Part shown: piece after piece, positions 15,601-23,792 of the stretch
Position numbering within the stretch: the stretch's first letter is position 1
Layout: each line of letters begins with the position of its first letter
Assembly (NCBI GenBank): GCA_045586925.1
Contig: JAZNBG010000006.1
Coordinates: 1 to 29,555, forward strand
Direction: 5' to 3'
From: SIG440 sp045586925
GTDB lineage: Bacteria > Bacillota > Clostridia > Monoglobales > Monoglobaceae
DNA: 29,555 nucleotides
Notes under the pieces: model-generated
Seen by the model: only the letters and a program-made list of their open reading frames with translations
Told to the model about the DNA's origin: nothing
The model's database searches: none
Made by a program: the position numbers and the translations under genes

Positions 15601-15629
15601 ATTATAGACCTTAAAAATTTTTTTGTCAA
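15601..15629 (-). promoter_or_regulatory. Promoter for mgtC-like gene
   Basis: Minus strand: TTGACA (15624-15629), 17-bp spacer, TATAAT (15601-15606); both hexamers are perfect consensus matches. Confidence 0.8.
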
Positions 15630-15719
15630 GCATATTCTAAAAAAATTTAAAAATGCCGATATAAATATGTATATTACTAATATATATAAAATAAACTTGA
15701 AAATTTTGGAGAAAAACTA

Positions 15720-15773
15720 TTGACAAAGGTGGTTAGTTGTGTTAAACTAACCAAGGAGTTAGAAGTGACTAAC
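15720..15773 (+). promoter_or_regulatory. feo promoter overlapped by two dyad operators
   Basis: TTGACA (15720-15725), 17-bp spacer, weak -10 TAAACT (15743-15748). A perfect inverted repeat TGGTTAGTT-N6-AACTAACCA (15730-15753) covers the spacer and the -10. A second dyad GTTAG-N6-CTAAC (15758-15773) lies at the start of transcription. The position indicates repression, most likely by an iron-sensing DtxR/IdeR-type or Fur-type regulator. The GTTAG/CTAAC halves are reminiscent of DtxR/IdeR boxes, though the spacing differs. Confidence 0.75.
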
Positions 15774-15798
15774 CAATATTGAATTGTGAGGCGTAATT

Positions 15799-16014
15799 AT
15801 GAACTTGACAGAGGCAACAGAAGGTAAAGAATATATTGTCAAGCAGATTGAAACTGATGATGAGGAACTTGATGCATTCCTTTTTTCTTTGGGATGCTAT
15901 AGTGGCGAGCCTATTACGGTTATTTCGCACACAAAGGGCGGATGTGTTGTTTCAATCAAGGATGGCAGATATAATATTGATAATCAGTTGGCATCGGCAA
16001 TTTTAATAATGTAA
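15799..16014 (+). CDS. feoA: Ferrous iron transport protein A
   Basis: FeoA is a small SH3-like cytoplasmic protein thought to interact with FeoB in Fe2+ uptake. The 71-residue product has the family pattern: TEGKEYIVKQI at the start, then FLFSLGCYSGEPITVI, SHTKGGCVVSIKDGRYNID and the terminal hydrophobic strand ASAILIM. Its ATG at 15799 has GTGAGGCG upstream. It precedes feoB by 112 bp, and this gap carries a third GTTAG/CTAAC dyad. Operon membership and the operator-covered promoter support iron-regulated expression. Confidence 0.93.
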   Translation: MNLTEATEGKEYIVKQIETDDEELDAFLFSLGCYSGEPITVISHTKGGCVVSIKDGRYNIDNQLASAILIM

Positions 16015-16056
16015 TTAGTGTGTTGCCGGTCTTTTTGATTCTTTTTTTACCGTTTG

Positions 16057-16072
16057 GTTAGTGGCAACTAAC
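16057..16072. promoter_or_regulatory. Third GTTAG/CTAAC dyad, between feoA and feoB
   Basis: GTTAGT-GGCA-ACTAAC has the same half-sites and the same N6 spacing as the dyad at 15758-15773. It lies 55 bp before the feoB ATG. It may let the same regulator control internal initiation or act as a roadblock. Confidence 0.65.
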
Positions 16073-16126
16073 TGAATACATATTTAAGCTTTTTAATTTA
16101 AAAACACATATAAGGAGGAAGATGTT

Positions 16127-18124
16127 ATGCGAATTGCTTTTGCGGGCAATCCAAACAGCGGTAAAACCACAATGTACAATGCTCTTACAGGCAGAAACGA
16201 GCGTGTGGGCAACTGGGCAGGTGTTACCGTAGACAAAAAAGAAAGTTTTATAAAAAAGAGCTTCAACCAGTCAGGTGAGGAGCTTATTGCGGTTGACCTT
16301 CCCGGTGCATATTCAATGTCGCCGTTTACGTCGGAGGAGAGCATTACAAGTGCTTATGTTAAAAATGAAAATCCTGATGTAATCGTCAATATTGTCGATG
16401 CTACCAATCTCAGCCGAAGTCTTTTCTTCACAACACAGCTTTTGGAACTTGGTATTCCTGTGGTAGTTGCTCTTAACAAAAGCGACGTCAATGTGAAGAA
16501 GGAAACAAAGATTGACTCTGTTGCTTTGTCAAATGCTCTTGGCTGCCCTGTGGTTGAAACTGTTTCTACGCACACAAGTGACAAGGGTCTTGCCGAGGTT
16601 GTAAAGACTGCTGTTTCTCTTAAAGGAAAGGGGCAAGAAGCTCCGTTTATTCAGGCGGATATTGACCTTTCAAGCAAGACGGAGGTTGAAAAAGCCGACA
16701 GATTGCGTTTTGATTTTGTAAATAAGATTGTCGCAAAGGTAGAAACAAGAAAAGTAAAGACCAATAAGGTTAATAATCAGGACAGGGTTGACAAGGTTCT
16801 TACCAATCCATTTATCGGTTTACCTTTATTTGCGGTGGTTATGTTTTTGGTGTTCAATATTTCACAGTCCACATTTGGCCCATGGCTTGCAGAATATCTG
16901 TGTGGCTGGATTGATTCATTTGGCGAATTAGTTGCAGTGTGGGTTGAAAATGCTCATCCCCTGCTCCAGACCATTCTGGTAGACGGAATTGTGGGCGGTG
17001 TAAGTGCTGTTGTTGGATTCCTTCCCCTTGTAATGGTAATGTATTTCCTTATTGCTCTGCTTGAAGACTGCGGTTATATGGCGCGTGCAACTGTTGTGCT
17101 TGACCCAATCTTTAAAAAGGTTGGGCTGTCAGGTAAATCGGTTATACCCTTTGTTATTGGCACAGGCTGTGCGATTCCAGGTATTATGGCTTGCCGTACC
17201 ATCCGCAACGAAAGAGAACGCCGTGCCACAGCGATGCTGACACCTTTTATGCCTTGCGGTGCAAAGCTTCCCGTTATTGCGCTTTTTGCCGGTGTGTTCT
17301 TTGGCGACGCATCCTGGGTTGGCACTTTGATGTATTTTGTAGGTATTGCGCTTATTCTTTTGGGTGCTTTGCTTGTAAATAAGATTGCAGGACACAAAAA
17401 CAGAAGGTCATTCTTTATTATGGAACTGCCTGAATACAAGGCTCCAAGCATTAAGAGAGCATTCCTTTCGATGTGTTCACGTGGCTGGGCGTACATAGTT
17501 AAGGCAGGTACAATTATTCTGGTGTGTAACGCAGTTATACAGATTATGCAGATGTTTAACTGGAGTTTTCAGGTGGTTGAAGAAGGTATGGAGCATACAT
17601 CAATTCTTGCCTCAATTGCATCACCTATTGCGGTGCTGCTTATTCCCCTTGGATTTGGTGTATGGCAGATGGCTGCAGCTGCTGTTAGTGGCTTTATTGC
17701 GAAGGAAAATGTCGTTGGTACATTGGCGGTAGTTTACGGCATTTCCAACTTTATTGATACAGAAGAGTTGGCATTGGTTGGCGGCGCAGGTGAGGTTGCA
17801 GGTGTATTTGGTATCTCTGCTGCTGCAGCTCTTGCGTGCCTGATGTTTAACCTTTACACACCGCCATGTTTTGCGGCAATCGGTGCTATGAACGCTGAAA
17901 TCAAGGACAAAAAATGGATGTTCGGCGGAATTGCTCTTCAGCTTGCAACAGGCTACACAATTGCATTTTTCGTATATCAGATTGGAACTCTTATTACCGA
18001 AGGACACTTTGGCGCAGGTTTCTTACCCGGATTGATTGCAATTGCAGTATTTGCCGGAATTATAGCTCACCTGATTGCTAAAGCAAACAGCGGTCTTAAA
18101 AAGGAATATTCCCTGAAAGCATAG
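16127..18124 (+). CDS. feoB: Ferrous iron transport protein B
   Basis: FeoB is the G-protein-linked Fe2+ permease. The 665-residue protein starts with a GTPase domain: G1 GNPNSGKT (7-14), G3 DLPG (57-60) and G4 NKSD (117-120). A helical linker follows, then a membrane domain with two Gate-type repeats, the first containing GCAIPGIMACRTIRNERERR and the second SGFIAKENVVGTL. Both carry the expected conserved cysteine or glutamate context. Length is typical of clostridial FeoB. The ATG at 16127 has AAGGAGGA 7 nt upstream. It is flanked by feoA and the Cys-rich accessory peptide, all in one direction. Confidence 0.97.
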   Translation: MRIAFAGNPNSGKTTMYNALTGRNERVGNWAGVTVDKKESFIKKSFNQSGEELIAVDLPGAYSMSPFTSEESITSAYVKNENPDVIVNIVDATNLSRSLFFTTQLLELGIPVVVALNKSDVNVKKETKIDSVALSNALGCPVVETVSTHTSDKGLAEVVKTAVSLKGKGQEAPFIQADIDLSSKTEVEKADRLRFDFVNKIVAKVETRKVKTNKVNNQDRVDKVLTNPFIGLPLFAVVMFLVFNISQSTFGPWLAEYLCGWIDSFGELVAVWVENAHPLLQTILVDGIVGGVSAVVGFLPLVMVMYFLIALLEDCGYMARATVVLDPIFKKVGLSGKSVIPFVIGTGCAIPGIMACRTIRNERERRATAMLTPFMPCGAKLPVIALFAGVFFGDASWVGTLMYFVGIALILLGALLVNKIAGHKNRRSFFIMELPEYKAPSIKRAFLSMCSRGWAYIVKAGTIILVCNAVIQIMQMFNWSFQVVEEGMEHTSILASIASPIAVLLIPLGFGVWQMAAAAVSGFIAKENVVGTLAVVYGISNFIDTEELALVGGAGEVAGVFGISAAAALACLMFNLYTPPCFAAIGAMNAEIKDKKWMFGGIALQLATGYTIAFFVYQIGTLITEGHFGAGFLPGLIAIAVFAGIIAHLIAKANSGLKKEYSLKA

Positions 18125-18135
18125 GAGATTTTGAT

Positions 18136-18294
18136 ATGACTGATGTAATTGTTGTTATAGCTTTATTGCTTATAATTGGCTCAGCCGTAGCTTACATAAT
18201 AAGGGCAAAAAAAAGAGGGGCAAAATGTATTGGATGTCCACACGCTGCAAACTGCGGTAAAGCAACAGAGTGCAGCTGTAATTCAGAAAAATAA
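18136..18294 (+). CDS. FeoB-associated Cys-rich membrane peptide
   Basis: A 52-residue peptide starting with one membrane helix (about residues 3-22), then a basic stretch (RAKKRGAK) and a cysteine cluster C-I-G-C-P-H-A-A-N-C followed by CSC. This is the pattern of the FeoB-associated Cys-rich family. The ATG at 18136 has AGGAGATT upstream and lies 11 bp after the feoB stop. The cysteines may bind or pass Fe2+ at the permease exit; that role is inferred from the family and position. It is small and easily missed. Confidence 0.85.
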   Translation: MTDVIVVIALLLIIGSAVAYIIRAKKRGAKCIGCPHAANCGKATECSCNSEK

Positions 18295-18310
18295 TAAATT
18301 TCCCATATAT

Positions 18311-18352
18311 AACGGGGTATCCGGCTATGACGGATACTTCGTTTTACTTTTT
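18311..18352 (+). terminator. Terminator of the feo operon
   Basis: Stem AACGGGGTATCCG/CGGATACTTCGTT (13 pairs including two G-T, 7-nt loop), followed by TTACTTTTTT, 16 bp after the last stop. Confidence 0.8.
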
Positions 18353-18375
18353 TCGGTAAAAATATATTTAATCTA

Positions 18376-18404
18376 TTGACAACAGGCAATTTTTTTGATA
18401 TTAT
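18376..18404 (+). promoter_or_regulatory. Promoter for the yitT-like gene
   Basis: TTGACA (18376-18381), 17-bp spacer, TATTAT (18399-18404). The leader of about 95 nt (18411-18506) is strikingly purine-rich on the coding strand and shows no obvious hairpin. Confidence 0.75.
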
Positions 18405-18506
18405 ACGTATAAAGGAAATAGAAGGAAAGTTAAAAGATAATAAAAAGAAAGCAAAAAGAAAACATAAACGAAACTACAATATATCCAATCAGGAAGGAAA
18501 AACGAT

Positions 18507-19343
18507 ATGAAAAAAATAAAGGAAATTATACTTACACTGCTTGGCACACTGATAACGGCTGCTGCAATCAGCCTTTTGCTTACGCCCAACAAAATTGTAT
18601 GCGGCGGTATGTCGGGTGTTTCAACAATTTTATATCATACTTTTGAGTTTCCTCCCGGTATAACCTTTGGTGTACTCAATGTAATTTTACTTGCGCTTGG
18701 ACTTAAGGTTCTGGGTATGGCTTTTACTCTTAAAACCCTTTTCGGCGCAGGAGCGTTGTCGCTTTTTGTGCAGATGTTTTCGTATTTGCCGCCACTCACT
18801 TCTGATATTTTTCTTGCATCAATTTACGGCGGAGTTTTATATGGTGTTGGTATCGGTATTGCTTTTGTTGCAGGTGCATCCACCGGCGGTACGGATATCT
18901 TAGGCAGACTTGTTCAGTGTAAATTTCCGCAGATGCCAATAGGTAAGCTGCTTCTTATCATTGACGGAATGGTAATTGTTGCATCGCTTCTTGTGTTTAA
19001 AAAGGTTGACCTTACACTTTTGGGTATAATTGCTTTGTTTGTATCTACATATGCTGTTGATTTTCTTATGGCAAAGCTGAATGTTTCAACAATTGCATTT
19101 ATAATCAGCGAAAAGGGCGAGGAACTTGCAAGACGGCTTGTTGGCTCGTCACCCAGAGGTGTTACTTTGATTGATGTTGTGGGTGCATATACCGACACAA
19201 ATAAAAAAATGCTGTTTTGTGCATTGAAGGAGCGTGAAACAGTTGATTTCAAAAGAAAGATTGAGGAAATCGACCCACAGGCGTTTACGGTCTTTTCAGA
19301 ATCGCAAAAGATTGTGGGAAATGGTTTTTATGTATATCATTAA
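18507..19343 (+). CDS. YitT-family membrane protein
   Basis: A 278-residue protein with a membrane half of five to six segments (about residues 1-190), including GGMSGVSTILYH and FVAGASTGGTDILGRL. A cytoplasmic DUF2179 domain follows (about 200-275, with RGVTLIDVVGAYT and IDPQAFTVFSESQKIVGNGF). This domain order defines the YitT/YpjC-type family of Firmicutes, whose transport substrate is not established. The ATG at 18507 has AGGAAGGAA upstream. It is monocistronic, with its own promoter and terminator. Confidence 0.88.
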   Translation: MKKIKEIILTLLGTLITAAAISLLLTPNKIVCGGMSGVSTILYHTFEFPPGITFGVLNVILLALGLKVLGMAFTLKTLFGAGALSLFVQMFSYLPPLTSDIFLASIYGGVLYGVGIGIAFVAGASTGGTDILGRLVQCKFPQMPIGKLLLIIDGMVIVASLLVFKKVDLTLLGIIALFVSTYAVDFLMAKLNVSTIAFIISEKGEELARRLVGSSPRGVTLIDVVGAYTDTNKKMLFCALKERETVDFKRKIEEIDPQAFTVFSESQKIVGNGFYVYH

Positions 19344-19348
19344 TCTTT

Positions 19349-19379
19349 AGGGATGTTAAAAAAGACATCCCTTTTTTTC
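19349..19379 (+). terminator. Terminator of the yitT-like gene
   Basis: Perfect 8-bp stem AGGGATGT/ACATCCCT with an 8-nt loop and seven T, six bp after the stop. Confidence 0.9.
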
Positions 19380-19402
19380 TTAATAAATTTAAAATAATAT
19401 AC

Positions 19403-19431
19403 TTGATTTATAAATAAATATATAGTATAAT
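19403..19431 (+). promoter_or_regulatory. Promoter for the pgsA-like gene
   Basis: TTGATT (19403-19408), 17-bp spacer, TATAAT (19426-19431), about 55 bp before the start codon. Confidence 0.7.
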
Positions 19432-19491
19432 GTATACGTGTAATTTTGTACAAATATAGTTTATATAAACAAAAGATTGGAGAGTAGATGG

Positions 19492-20028
19492 ATGATACCA
19501 AATATATTGACGACGGTGCGGTTGATTATTATTCCGTTCTTTGCATATTCGGTTTTAAGTCAGCAAAGCATATGGATATCAGTGTCGCTGTTTTTGCTTT
19601 CGGGTATTACTGATATTGTTGACGGATGGATTGCAAGGCATTATAATATGATTACCGACGTAGGCAGTGTTTATGACCCCTTGGTTGACAAGCTTATGCA
19701 GATTACAGCTGTTGTTTGTCTGGCGGTTATAGATGTGGTACCCTGGTGGGTGATAGCTTTTGTACTTATTAAAGAACTTACAATGATTGTTGCGGGAAGC
19801 ATCCTTTATGTAAAGAAAATCGTGGTTCATTCTAATTGGTACGGCAAAGCTGCAACAGTTTTCTTTTATTCGGTGATTTTTATTCTTATTGTATGTCCCG
19901 ATATGGGGGATGCATCAAAAAATGCTTTGCTTGGTATGCTTGTAGGTGTTCTGGTGCTTGCGGCAATTGGGTATCTTCTTAAGATTACCGGCAAAAACCA
20001 AAGCGAGATTTGTGATAAAAAAGCCTGA
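19492..20028 (+). CDS. CDP-alcohol phosphatidyltransferase (PgsA-like)
   Basis: Members of this family join a CDP-diacylglycerol to an alcohol, most often glycerol-3-phosphate in phosphatidylglycerol synthesis. The 178-residue protein shows the diagnostic DG-x2-AR-x8-G-x3-D-x3-D signature (DGWIARHYN, then GSVYDPLVDKL) after an N-terminal PNILTTVRLI segment, and about five membrane segments. The ATG at 19492 is chosen because TTGGAGAG lies 7 nt upstream; a TTG at 19477 is also in frame. PgsA is the most likely identity, but cardiolipin-synthase-type relatives share the motif. It stands just before the surface-polymer cluster, separated by a promoter. Confidence 0.87.
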   Translation: MIPNILTTVRLIIIPFFAYSVLSQQSIWISVSLFLLSGITDIVDGWIARHYNMITDVGSVYDPLVDKLMQITAVVCLAVIDVVPWWVIAFVLIKELTMIVAGSILYVKKIVVHSNWYGKAATVFFYSVIFILIVCPDMGDASKNALLGMLVGVLVLAAIGYLLKITGKNQSEICDKKA

Positions 20029-20066
20029 TATTTATATATTGTAAAAATTTGCGTCGTTGTATTTGG

Positions 20067-20095
20067 TTGACAAGACCCGACGTTTTTGATATAAT
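20067..20095 (+). promoter_or_regulatory. Promoter of the surface-polymer cluster
   Basis: TTGACA (20067-20072), 17-bp spacer, TATAAT (20090-20095): full consensus, 33 bp before the first gene. GCGTCG upstream (20051-20056) can pair with CGACGT inside the spacer, so pgsA termination may overlap this promoter. Confidence 0.85.
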
Positions 20096-20128
20096 AATTT
20101 TATCATTATGATTATTTAAGGAGTAGTT

Positions 20129-20914
20129 ATGGAACAATTTGGGGAATTAAATTTAAAACGATTGTCCGAAATTATTTTTAAGCATATTGGCATGATAATT
20201 TCGGTTACTTTGATTGCCGGTATTCTTGCGTTTATATACAGTGAAACAATGGTGCTTCCTGAATATGAGTCTACGGTTACTATCTATGTTAACAATAAAG
20301 TGTCAGAGGATAGCACTCGTGTTCTTACCAGTGATATTGCGGCGGCACAGATGCTTGTTGATACATATAAGGTAATTATAGAAAGTGATACGGTGCTTAG
20401 TCAGGTTGTTGCCAGACTTGAGGAAGAGGGAATTGAAGGATACTATCCCAATATTCTGCGGAGCTGTATTTCTGCCCAGTCTGTTAATGATACTGAAATT
20501 CTTGAAATTACTGTACGTGACACTGACAAAAAAAATACATTTATGATTGCAAATATCATTGCTGAGGTTGCTCCTGACATAATTCAGGAATATGTAGAAG
20601 CAAGTTCGGTTAAGGTTGTTGACTATGCGCTTGAAGGTGTAAAGGTTGCACCTATTATTCAGAAAAATATGGTCATCGGTATGGTGCTTGGTTTGTTTTG
20701 TGCTTGTGCATTTGTTATCCTTAAGGAAATCTTTGATATGAGAATTAAAACAGAGGATGACCTTGAGCAATGGTTTAAAATACCTATTTTAGGTGTTATC
20801 CCTGATATTTCAGAAGCGAATATGACAAGTAAATCAGGCTACTATTCTTATAGACGAGGTTCTAAAACATACGAATATTCAAGGAAGGAGGCAAAGGGAA
20901 ATGGCGGAAAATAA
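20129..20914 (+). CDS. Polysaccharide chain-length regulator (Wzz/CapA/YveK type)
   Basis: A 261-residue membrane protein of the Wzz superfamily, in the form found in Gram-positives, where it acts as transmembrane activator of the tyrosine kinase encoded next. It has one N-terminal membrane helix (about 19-38), an extracytoplasmic domain of about 140 residues (YESTVTIYVNN, TYKVIIESDTVL), a second helix (about 183-203) and a cytoplasmic tail with DDLEQWFKIPILGVIP. The tail ends in Tyr-, Ser- and Lys-rich sequence. The ATG at 20129 has AAGGAG upstream. Its 3' end overlaps cpsD by 14 bp, which indicates coupled translation. Confidence 0.9.
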   Translation: MEQFGELNLKRLSEIIFKHIGMIISVTLIAGILAFIYSETMVLPEYESTVTIYVNNKVSEDSTRVLTSDIAAAQMLVDTYKVIIESDTVLSQVVARLEEEGIEGYYPNILRSCISAQSVNDTEILEITVRDTDKKNTFMIANIIAEVAPDIIQEYVEASSVKVVDYALEGVKVAPIIQKNMVIGMVLGLFCACAFVILKEIFDMRIKTEDDLEQWFKIPILGVIPDISEANMTSKSGYYSYRRGSKTYEYSRKEAKGNGGK

Positions 20915-21821
20915 TGTTAATCAGTTAGCTGAACAACAGCCTCAAATGAGCTGGTTCCAGAAAATGCGTCAGATACCAAGCAACTTTGCCAGAAAAAAGC
21001 AGAAGCTGCAGATGGCACAGGATTTTGAGGATATTCGTGAAAAAATTCTTAACAACAAAACATCCTTTCAGGTTAGAGAGGCGTACAAGGCACTAAGAAC
21101 CAACTTGATTTTTTCATTACCATCGGATTCCTGCAAAAAGCTAGTTATTACCAGTGCTCTTGCCTCAGAAGGTAAAAGTACAAACTGTCTTAATCTGGCT
21201 ATCACATTTGCCGAGATGGAAGCAAAGGTGTTGGTTATTGACTGTGACTTAAGACGTCCAAACCTTGCCAGACTTCTTGATGTGCCCAATGCTCCCGGTC
21301 TAAGCAACTATCTTGTTGGGCTTAATACCTCAGAAGAAATTATTCATAAATCAACATATAATAACCTCAGTGTTATTACTGCAGGCAACATTCCACCCAA
21401 TCCGGTTGAATTGCTTAGTTCTGAAAATATGGGCAGATTGATAGAAAAGCTTGAAAAAGAATTTGACTATATTTTCCTTGACACACCACCTGTTAATTTG
21501 GTTATTGATACTGTTGTTGTTTCTAAATATGTTCATGGTATTGTATTGATTGCACTGCAGAATTCTACCGATAAAGAAGCACTTCGTTATGCACTTAAGC
21601 AGATTAAATTTGCAGGCTCCAAAGTGTTGGGATTTGTGCTTAACGGTGTTGTCTTTGGTTCAAATGGTGACTATAAAAATGATAATAAAAGGAAATATTA
21701 TCGTCAATATGCGGCAAACGGAAGGAAGAAGCGTTCATCGCGATATGGTTATTATAGCTATGGCCGTTACAGCGGTTACAGCAGCTATAATAGTTACAGC
21801 CGCAAACCCTATAAATATTAA
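20901..21821 (+). CDS. Bacterial tyrosine kinase of polysaccharide synthesis (CpsD/CapB type)
   Basis: BY-kinases autophosphorylate on a C-terminal tyrosine cluster and set the activity of capsule or exopolysaccharide assembly. The 306-residue protein has Walker A SALASEGKST (85-94), Walker A' VLVIDCDLRRP (110-120) and Walker B DYIFLDTPP (189-197). The tail 258-306 holds 14 tyrosines (including YYSYGRYSGYSSYNSYS), an unusually long cluster. The first 55 residues form an extra, Gln- and Lys-rich extension. The ATG at 20901 has GGAGGCAAAGGG upstream. Neighbours supply its activator (upstream) and its presumed phosphatase (downstream). Confidence 0.95.
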   Translation: MAENNVNQLAEQQPQMSWFQKMRQIPSNFARKKQKLQMAQDFEDIREKILNNKTSFQVREAYKALRTNLIFSLPSDSCKKLVITSALASEGKSTNCLNLAITFAEMEAKVLVIDCDLRRPNLARLLDVPNAPGLSNYLVGLNTSEEIIHKSTYNNLSVITAGNIPPNPVELLSSENMGRLIEKLEKEFDYIFLDTPPVNLVIDTVVVSKYVHGIVLIALQNSTDKEALRYALKQIKFAGSKVLGFVLNGVVFGSNGDYKNDNKRKYYRQYAANGRKKRSSRYGYYSYGRYSGYSSYNSYSRKPYKY

Positions 21822-21860
21822 TTGATTTCAGGCCATACGGCCGGAATTATGGAGAAATTT

Positions 21861-22574
21861 ATGATAGATATACATACACATTTACTTCCTCAATTGGATG
21901 ATGGAAGCAGTAGTGTTGACGAAAGCAAAAAAATGCTTAGTATACTGTCAGAGCAGGGAGTTGATACTGTTGTTGCAACTCCCCATTTTTATATCGATGG
22001 AACAGAAATTGAGCACTTTTTAAAATTGCGCAAGAAGTCGTTAGATTCGTTACTTGCCAAAACAGACGAAAACAGGCCTTCAATTGCTCTTGGTGCCGAA
22101 GTTGAGTTCTTGCCGGGACTGTATACTATGGATAATATCGAAAAGCTGTGTATAAGCGGGACCTCTTATATGCTTATAGAAATGCCTTTTTTAACTTGGT
22201 CAGGGTATTTTTATACAACTTTAAGCAAGCTTTATTCGGCGCGTGGAATTAAGCCGATTATTGCTCATGTGGAGCGTTATTTTGAATTTCAACAGGACGA
22301 CCCTGCAGAGATTTTGCGCAAATTAAAGGATTGTGGTGCATTAATCCAGATTAACAGCAGCTTCCTTATGAATAAGCAAAGCAAACGTACAGCATTAAAG
22401 CTGGTGAAGCAAGGTCTTATAAGTTTTATGGGGTCAGATTGTCACAATCTTGAAGCACGTCCGCCACAGTTGAGAAAAGGTTATGATATTATATACGATA
22501 AGATGGGCGATAAAGGATTGGATGCTTTTTTCTATTGGGAAAGCAAGCTTAAGGACAGTTTAGAAACTTTTTGA
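21861..22574 (+). CDS. PHP-type tyrosine-protein phosphatase (CpsB/YwqE type)
   Basis: Manganese-dependent phosphatases of this family dephosphorylate the CpsD-type kinase. The 237-residue protein starts MIDIHTHLLPQLDDGSSS, the PHP metal-binding motif, and further carries ATPHF, GAEVEFLPG, HVERY and GSDCHN, all expected metal ligands. The ATG at 21861 has GGAG 6 nt upstream and gives a start at the conserved motif. An ATG at 21849 and an open frame from the cpsD stop are less likely. It follows cpsD by 39 bp, completing the kinase-activator-phosphatase triad. Confidence 0.93.
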   Translation: MIDIHTHLLPQLDDGSSSVDESKKMLSILSEQGVDTVVATPHFYIDGTEIEHFLKLRKKSLDSLLAKTDENRPSIALGAEVEFLPGLYTMDNIEKLCISGTSYMLIEMPFLTWSGYFYTTLSKLYSARGIKPIIAHVERYFEFQQDDPAEILRKLKDCGALIQINSSFLMNKQSKRTALKLVKQGLISFMGSDCHNLEARPPQLRKGYDIIYDKMGDKGLDAFFYWESKLKDSLETF

Positions 22575-23092
22575 TGCAAAGGAGATATTTTGGATTGAAC
22601 AAAAATGTTTCGCTATGTATAAACAATATAATATTATGGATGCTTGTGATAGGGTATTATTTTATCATAGTTTCTTTTTCCGCAACATCCGCAGAAAAAT
22701 CCAAGGCTGAAAGTAGTGCTGTAATCGATATTGTTGAAAAAATATCGGATGCTGTTGTGAATAAAACAGAGGATGCAGGCGTCTCTTGGCTAAGGGGAAA
22801 AACTTTCCATAAAATTGTGCGAAAAACCGCTCATATTATAAATTTTTTTATACTTGGATTTTTGCACAGTATGTTGTTTTTTTCGAACTCACGCAAAATT
22901 TCGTATACTGTCGTTCTTACTCTTTTGATGGGTTTTTGTGGTGCGGCAATTGATGAAATAACACAGTTGTTTGTACCGGGGCGAAGTGCTCAGGTTTCCG
23001 ATGTTTTTGTTGATTTTTTTGGGTCAATGATGGGCTGTGTTTTATTTGTTTTTCTATGTTGTCGGTATGTATTAAAATTGAAAAGAGGGTAA
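22574..23092 (+). CDS. VanZ-like membrane protein
   Basis: A 172-residue protein with an N-terminal membrane segment, an extracytoplasmic stretch (about 35-80) and three further membrane segments. It carries the VanZ-family signature: FHKIVRKTAHIINFFILG followed by DEITQLFVPGRSAQVSDVFVDFFG. VanZ relatives affect teicoplanin resistance in enterococci, but most members have no defined activity. The ATG at 22574 overlaps the previous stop (TGATG), typical of translational coupling. A TTG at 22595, 10 nt after AAAGGAG, is an alternative start. Its place after the kinase/phosphatase genes suggests an envelope role. Confidence 0.85.
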   Translation: MQRRYFGLNKNVSLCINNIILWMLVIGYYFIIVSFSATSAEKSKAESSAVIDIVEKISDAVVNKTEDAGVSWLRGKTFHKIVRKTAHIINFFILGFLHSMLFFSNSRKISYTVVLTLLMGFCGAAIDEITQLFVPGRSAQVSDVFVDFFGSMMGCVLFVFLCCRYVLKLKRG

Positions 23093-23096
23093 TCGT

Positions 23097-23771
23097 ATGA
23101 AAAAATGGAAAATTTGTCTGTTAACCATTTTGGCAGTTTTGGTTTTGCCGGTTATTGCTGTGGGTATTTGGCAGCGTGATAATATCGGTGCAGTTGTAAA
23201 AATGGTTACAAGCTCTTCGGATGAAATAGCAAAGGAAATGAATGATACCAAGAAAAAGCTGGAAGATGATTTGAAAAAACAGAATATTAATGTAGTAAGC
23301 GACTTTACTGCAGAAGAAGAAAAACAGATTTTAAAGGGCAAACTGTCGGTTGAAGAGGCAGTTGCAACTCTTACTGAAAAATACAAAAGCTCTCAAAATA
23401 ATACATCATCAAACAACAGTTCGCAAGTAGATAAGCTTATCGGCGAAAAGACGGTTGAGCTTTACAGCCTTAAAGCATATTATTTGGGTCAGCTTGGGCA
23501 AATGGAGTCAAGAGTCAAGTCTGAATATGCCTCATTGCCTGATGAAAAGAAAAATGTTATCGGCAAGAAGGATATTGTTAATCGTCATATGAGTACAGCG
23601 GTAGGCCTGATGAATCAGTGTGACGCCCGTGTCGAGAAAATTCTGGCAGAACTTAAATCGGGTCTTGAAAGCCTGAAGGCTGATACATCGATAATAAAAA
23701 CTATACGATCAGCTTATGAAAACGAAAAGAATCTCAAAAAAGCATATTATTTGTCTTTGCTTGATGAGTAA
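23097..23771 (+). CDS. Exported or membrane-anchored coiled-coil protein of unknown function
   Basis: I do not recognise this 224-residue protein. Residues 5-25 are a hydrophobic anchor or uncleaved signal (ICLLTILAVLVLPVIAVGI). The rest is charged and helical: a Lys/Glu-rich stretch at 45-62, a Ser/Asn-rich linker (SSQNNTSSNNSS, about 99-110) and a second long helical region rich in Lys and Glu to the end. No catalytic motif is visible. The ATG at 23097 has AAGAGGG upstream and lies four bp after the VanZ-like gene. The SLH-protein gene follows 21 bp later, so it probably belongs to an envelope operon. Confidence 0.75.
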   Translation: MKKWKICLLTILAVLVLPVIAVGIWQRDNIGAVVKMVTSSSDEIAKEMNDTKKKLEDDLKKQNINVVSDFTAEEEKQILKGKLSVEEAVATLTEKYKSSQNNTSSNNSSQVDKLIGEKTVELYSLKAYYLGQLGQMESRVKSEYASLPDEKKNVIGKKDIVNRHMSTAVGLMNQCDARVEKILAELKSGLESLKADTSIIKTIRSAYENEKNLKKAYYLSLLDE

Positions 23772-23792
23772 AATATACAGGGGTGAAATTTT

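Noticed and set aside
16093..18007. Several minus-strand ORFs of 76-140 codons within feoB
   Set aside because: They run against a firmly identified gene and have compositions expected from complement reading, without ribosome sites.
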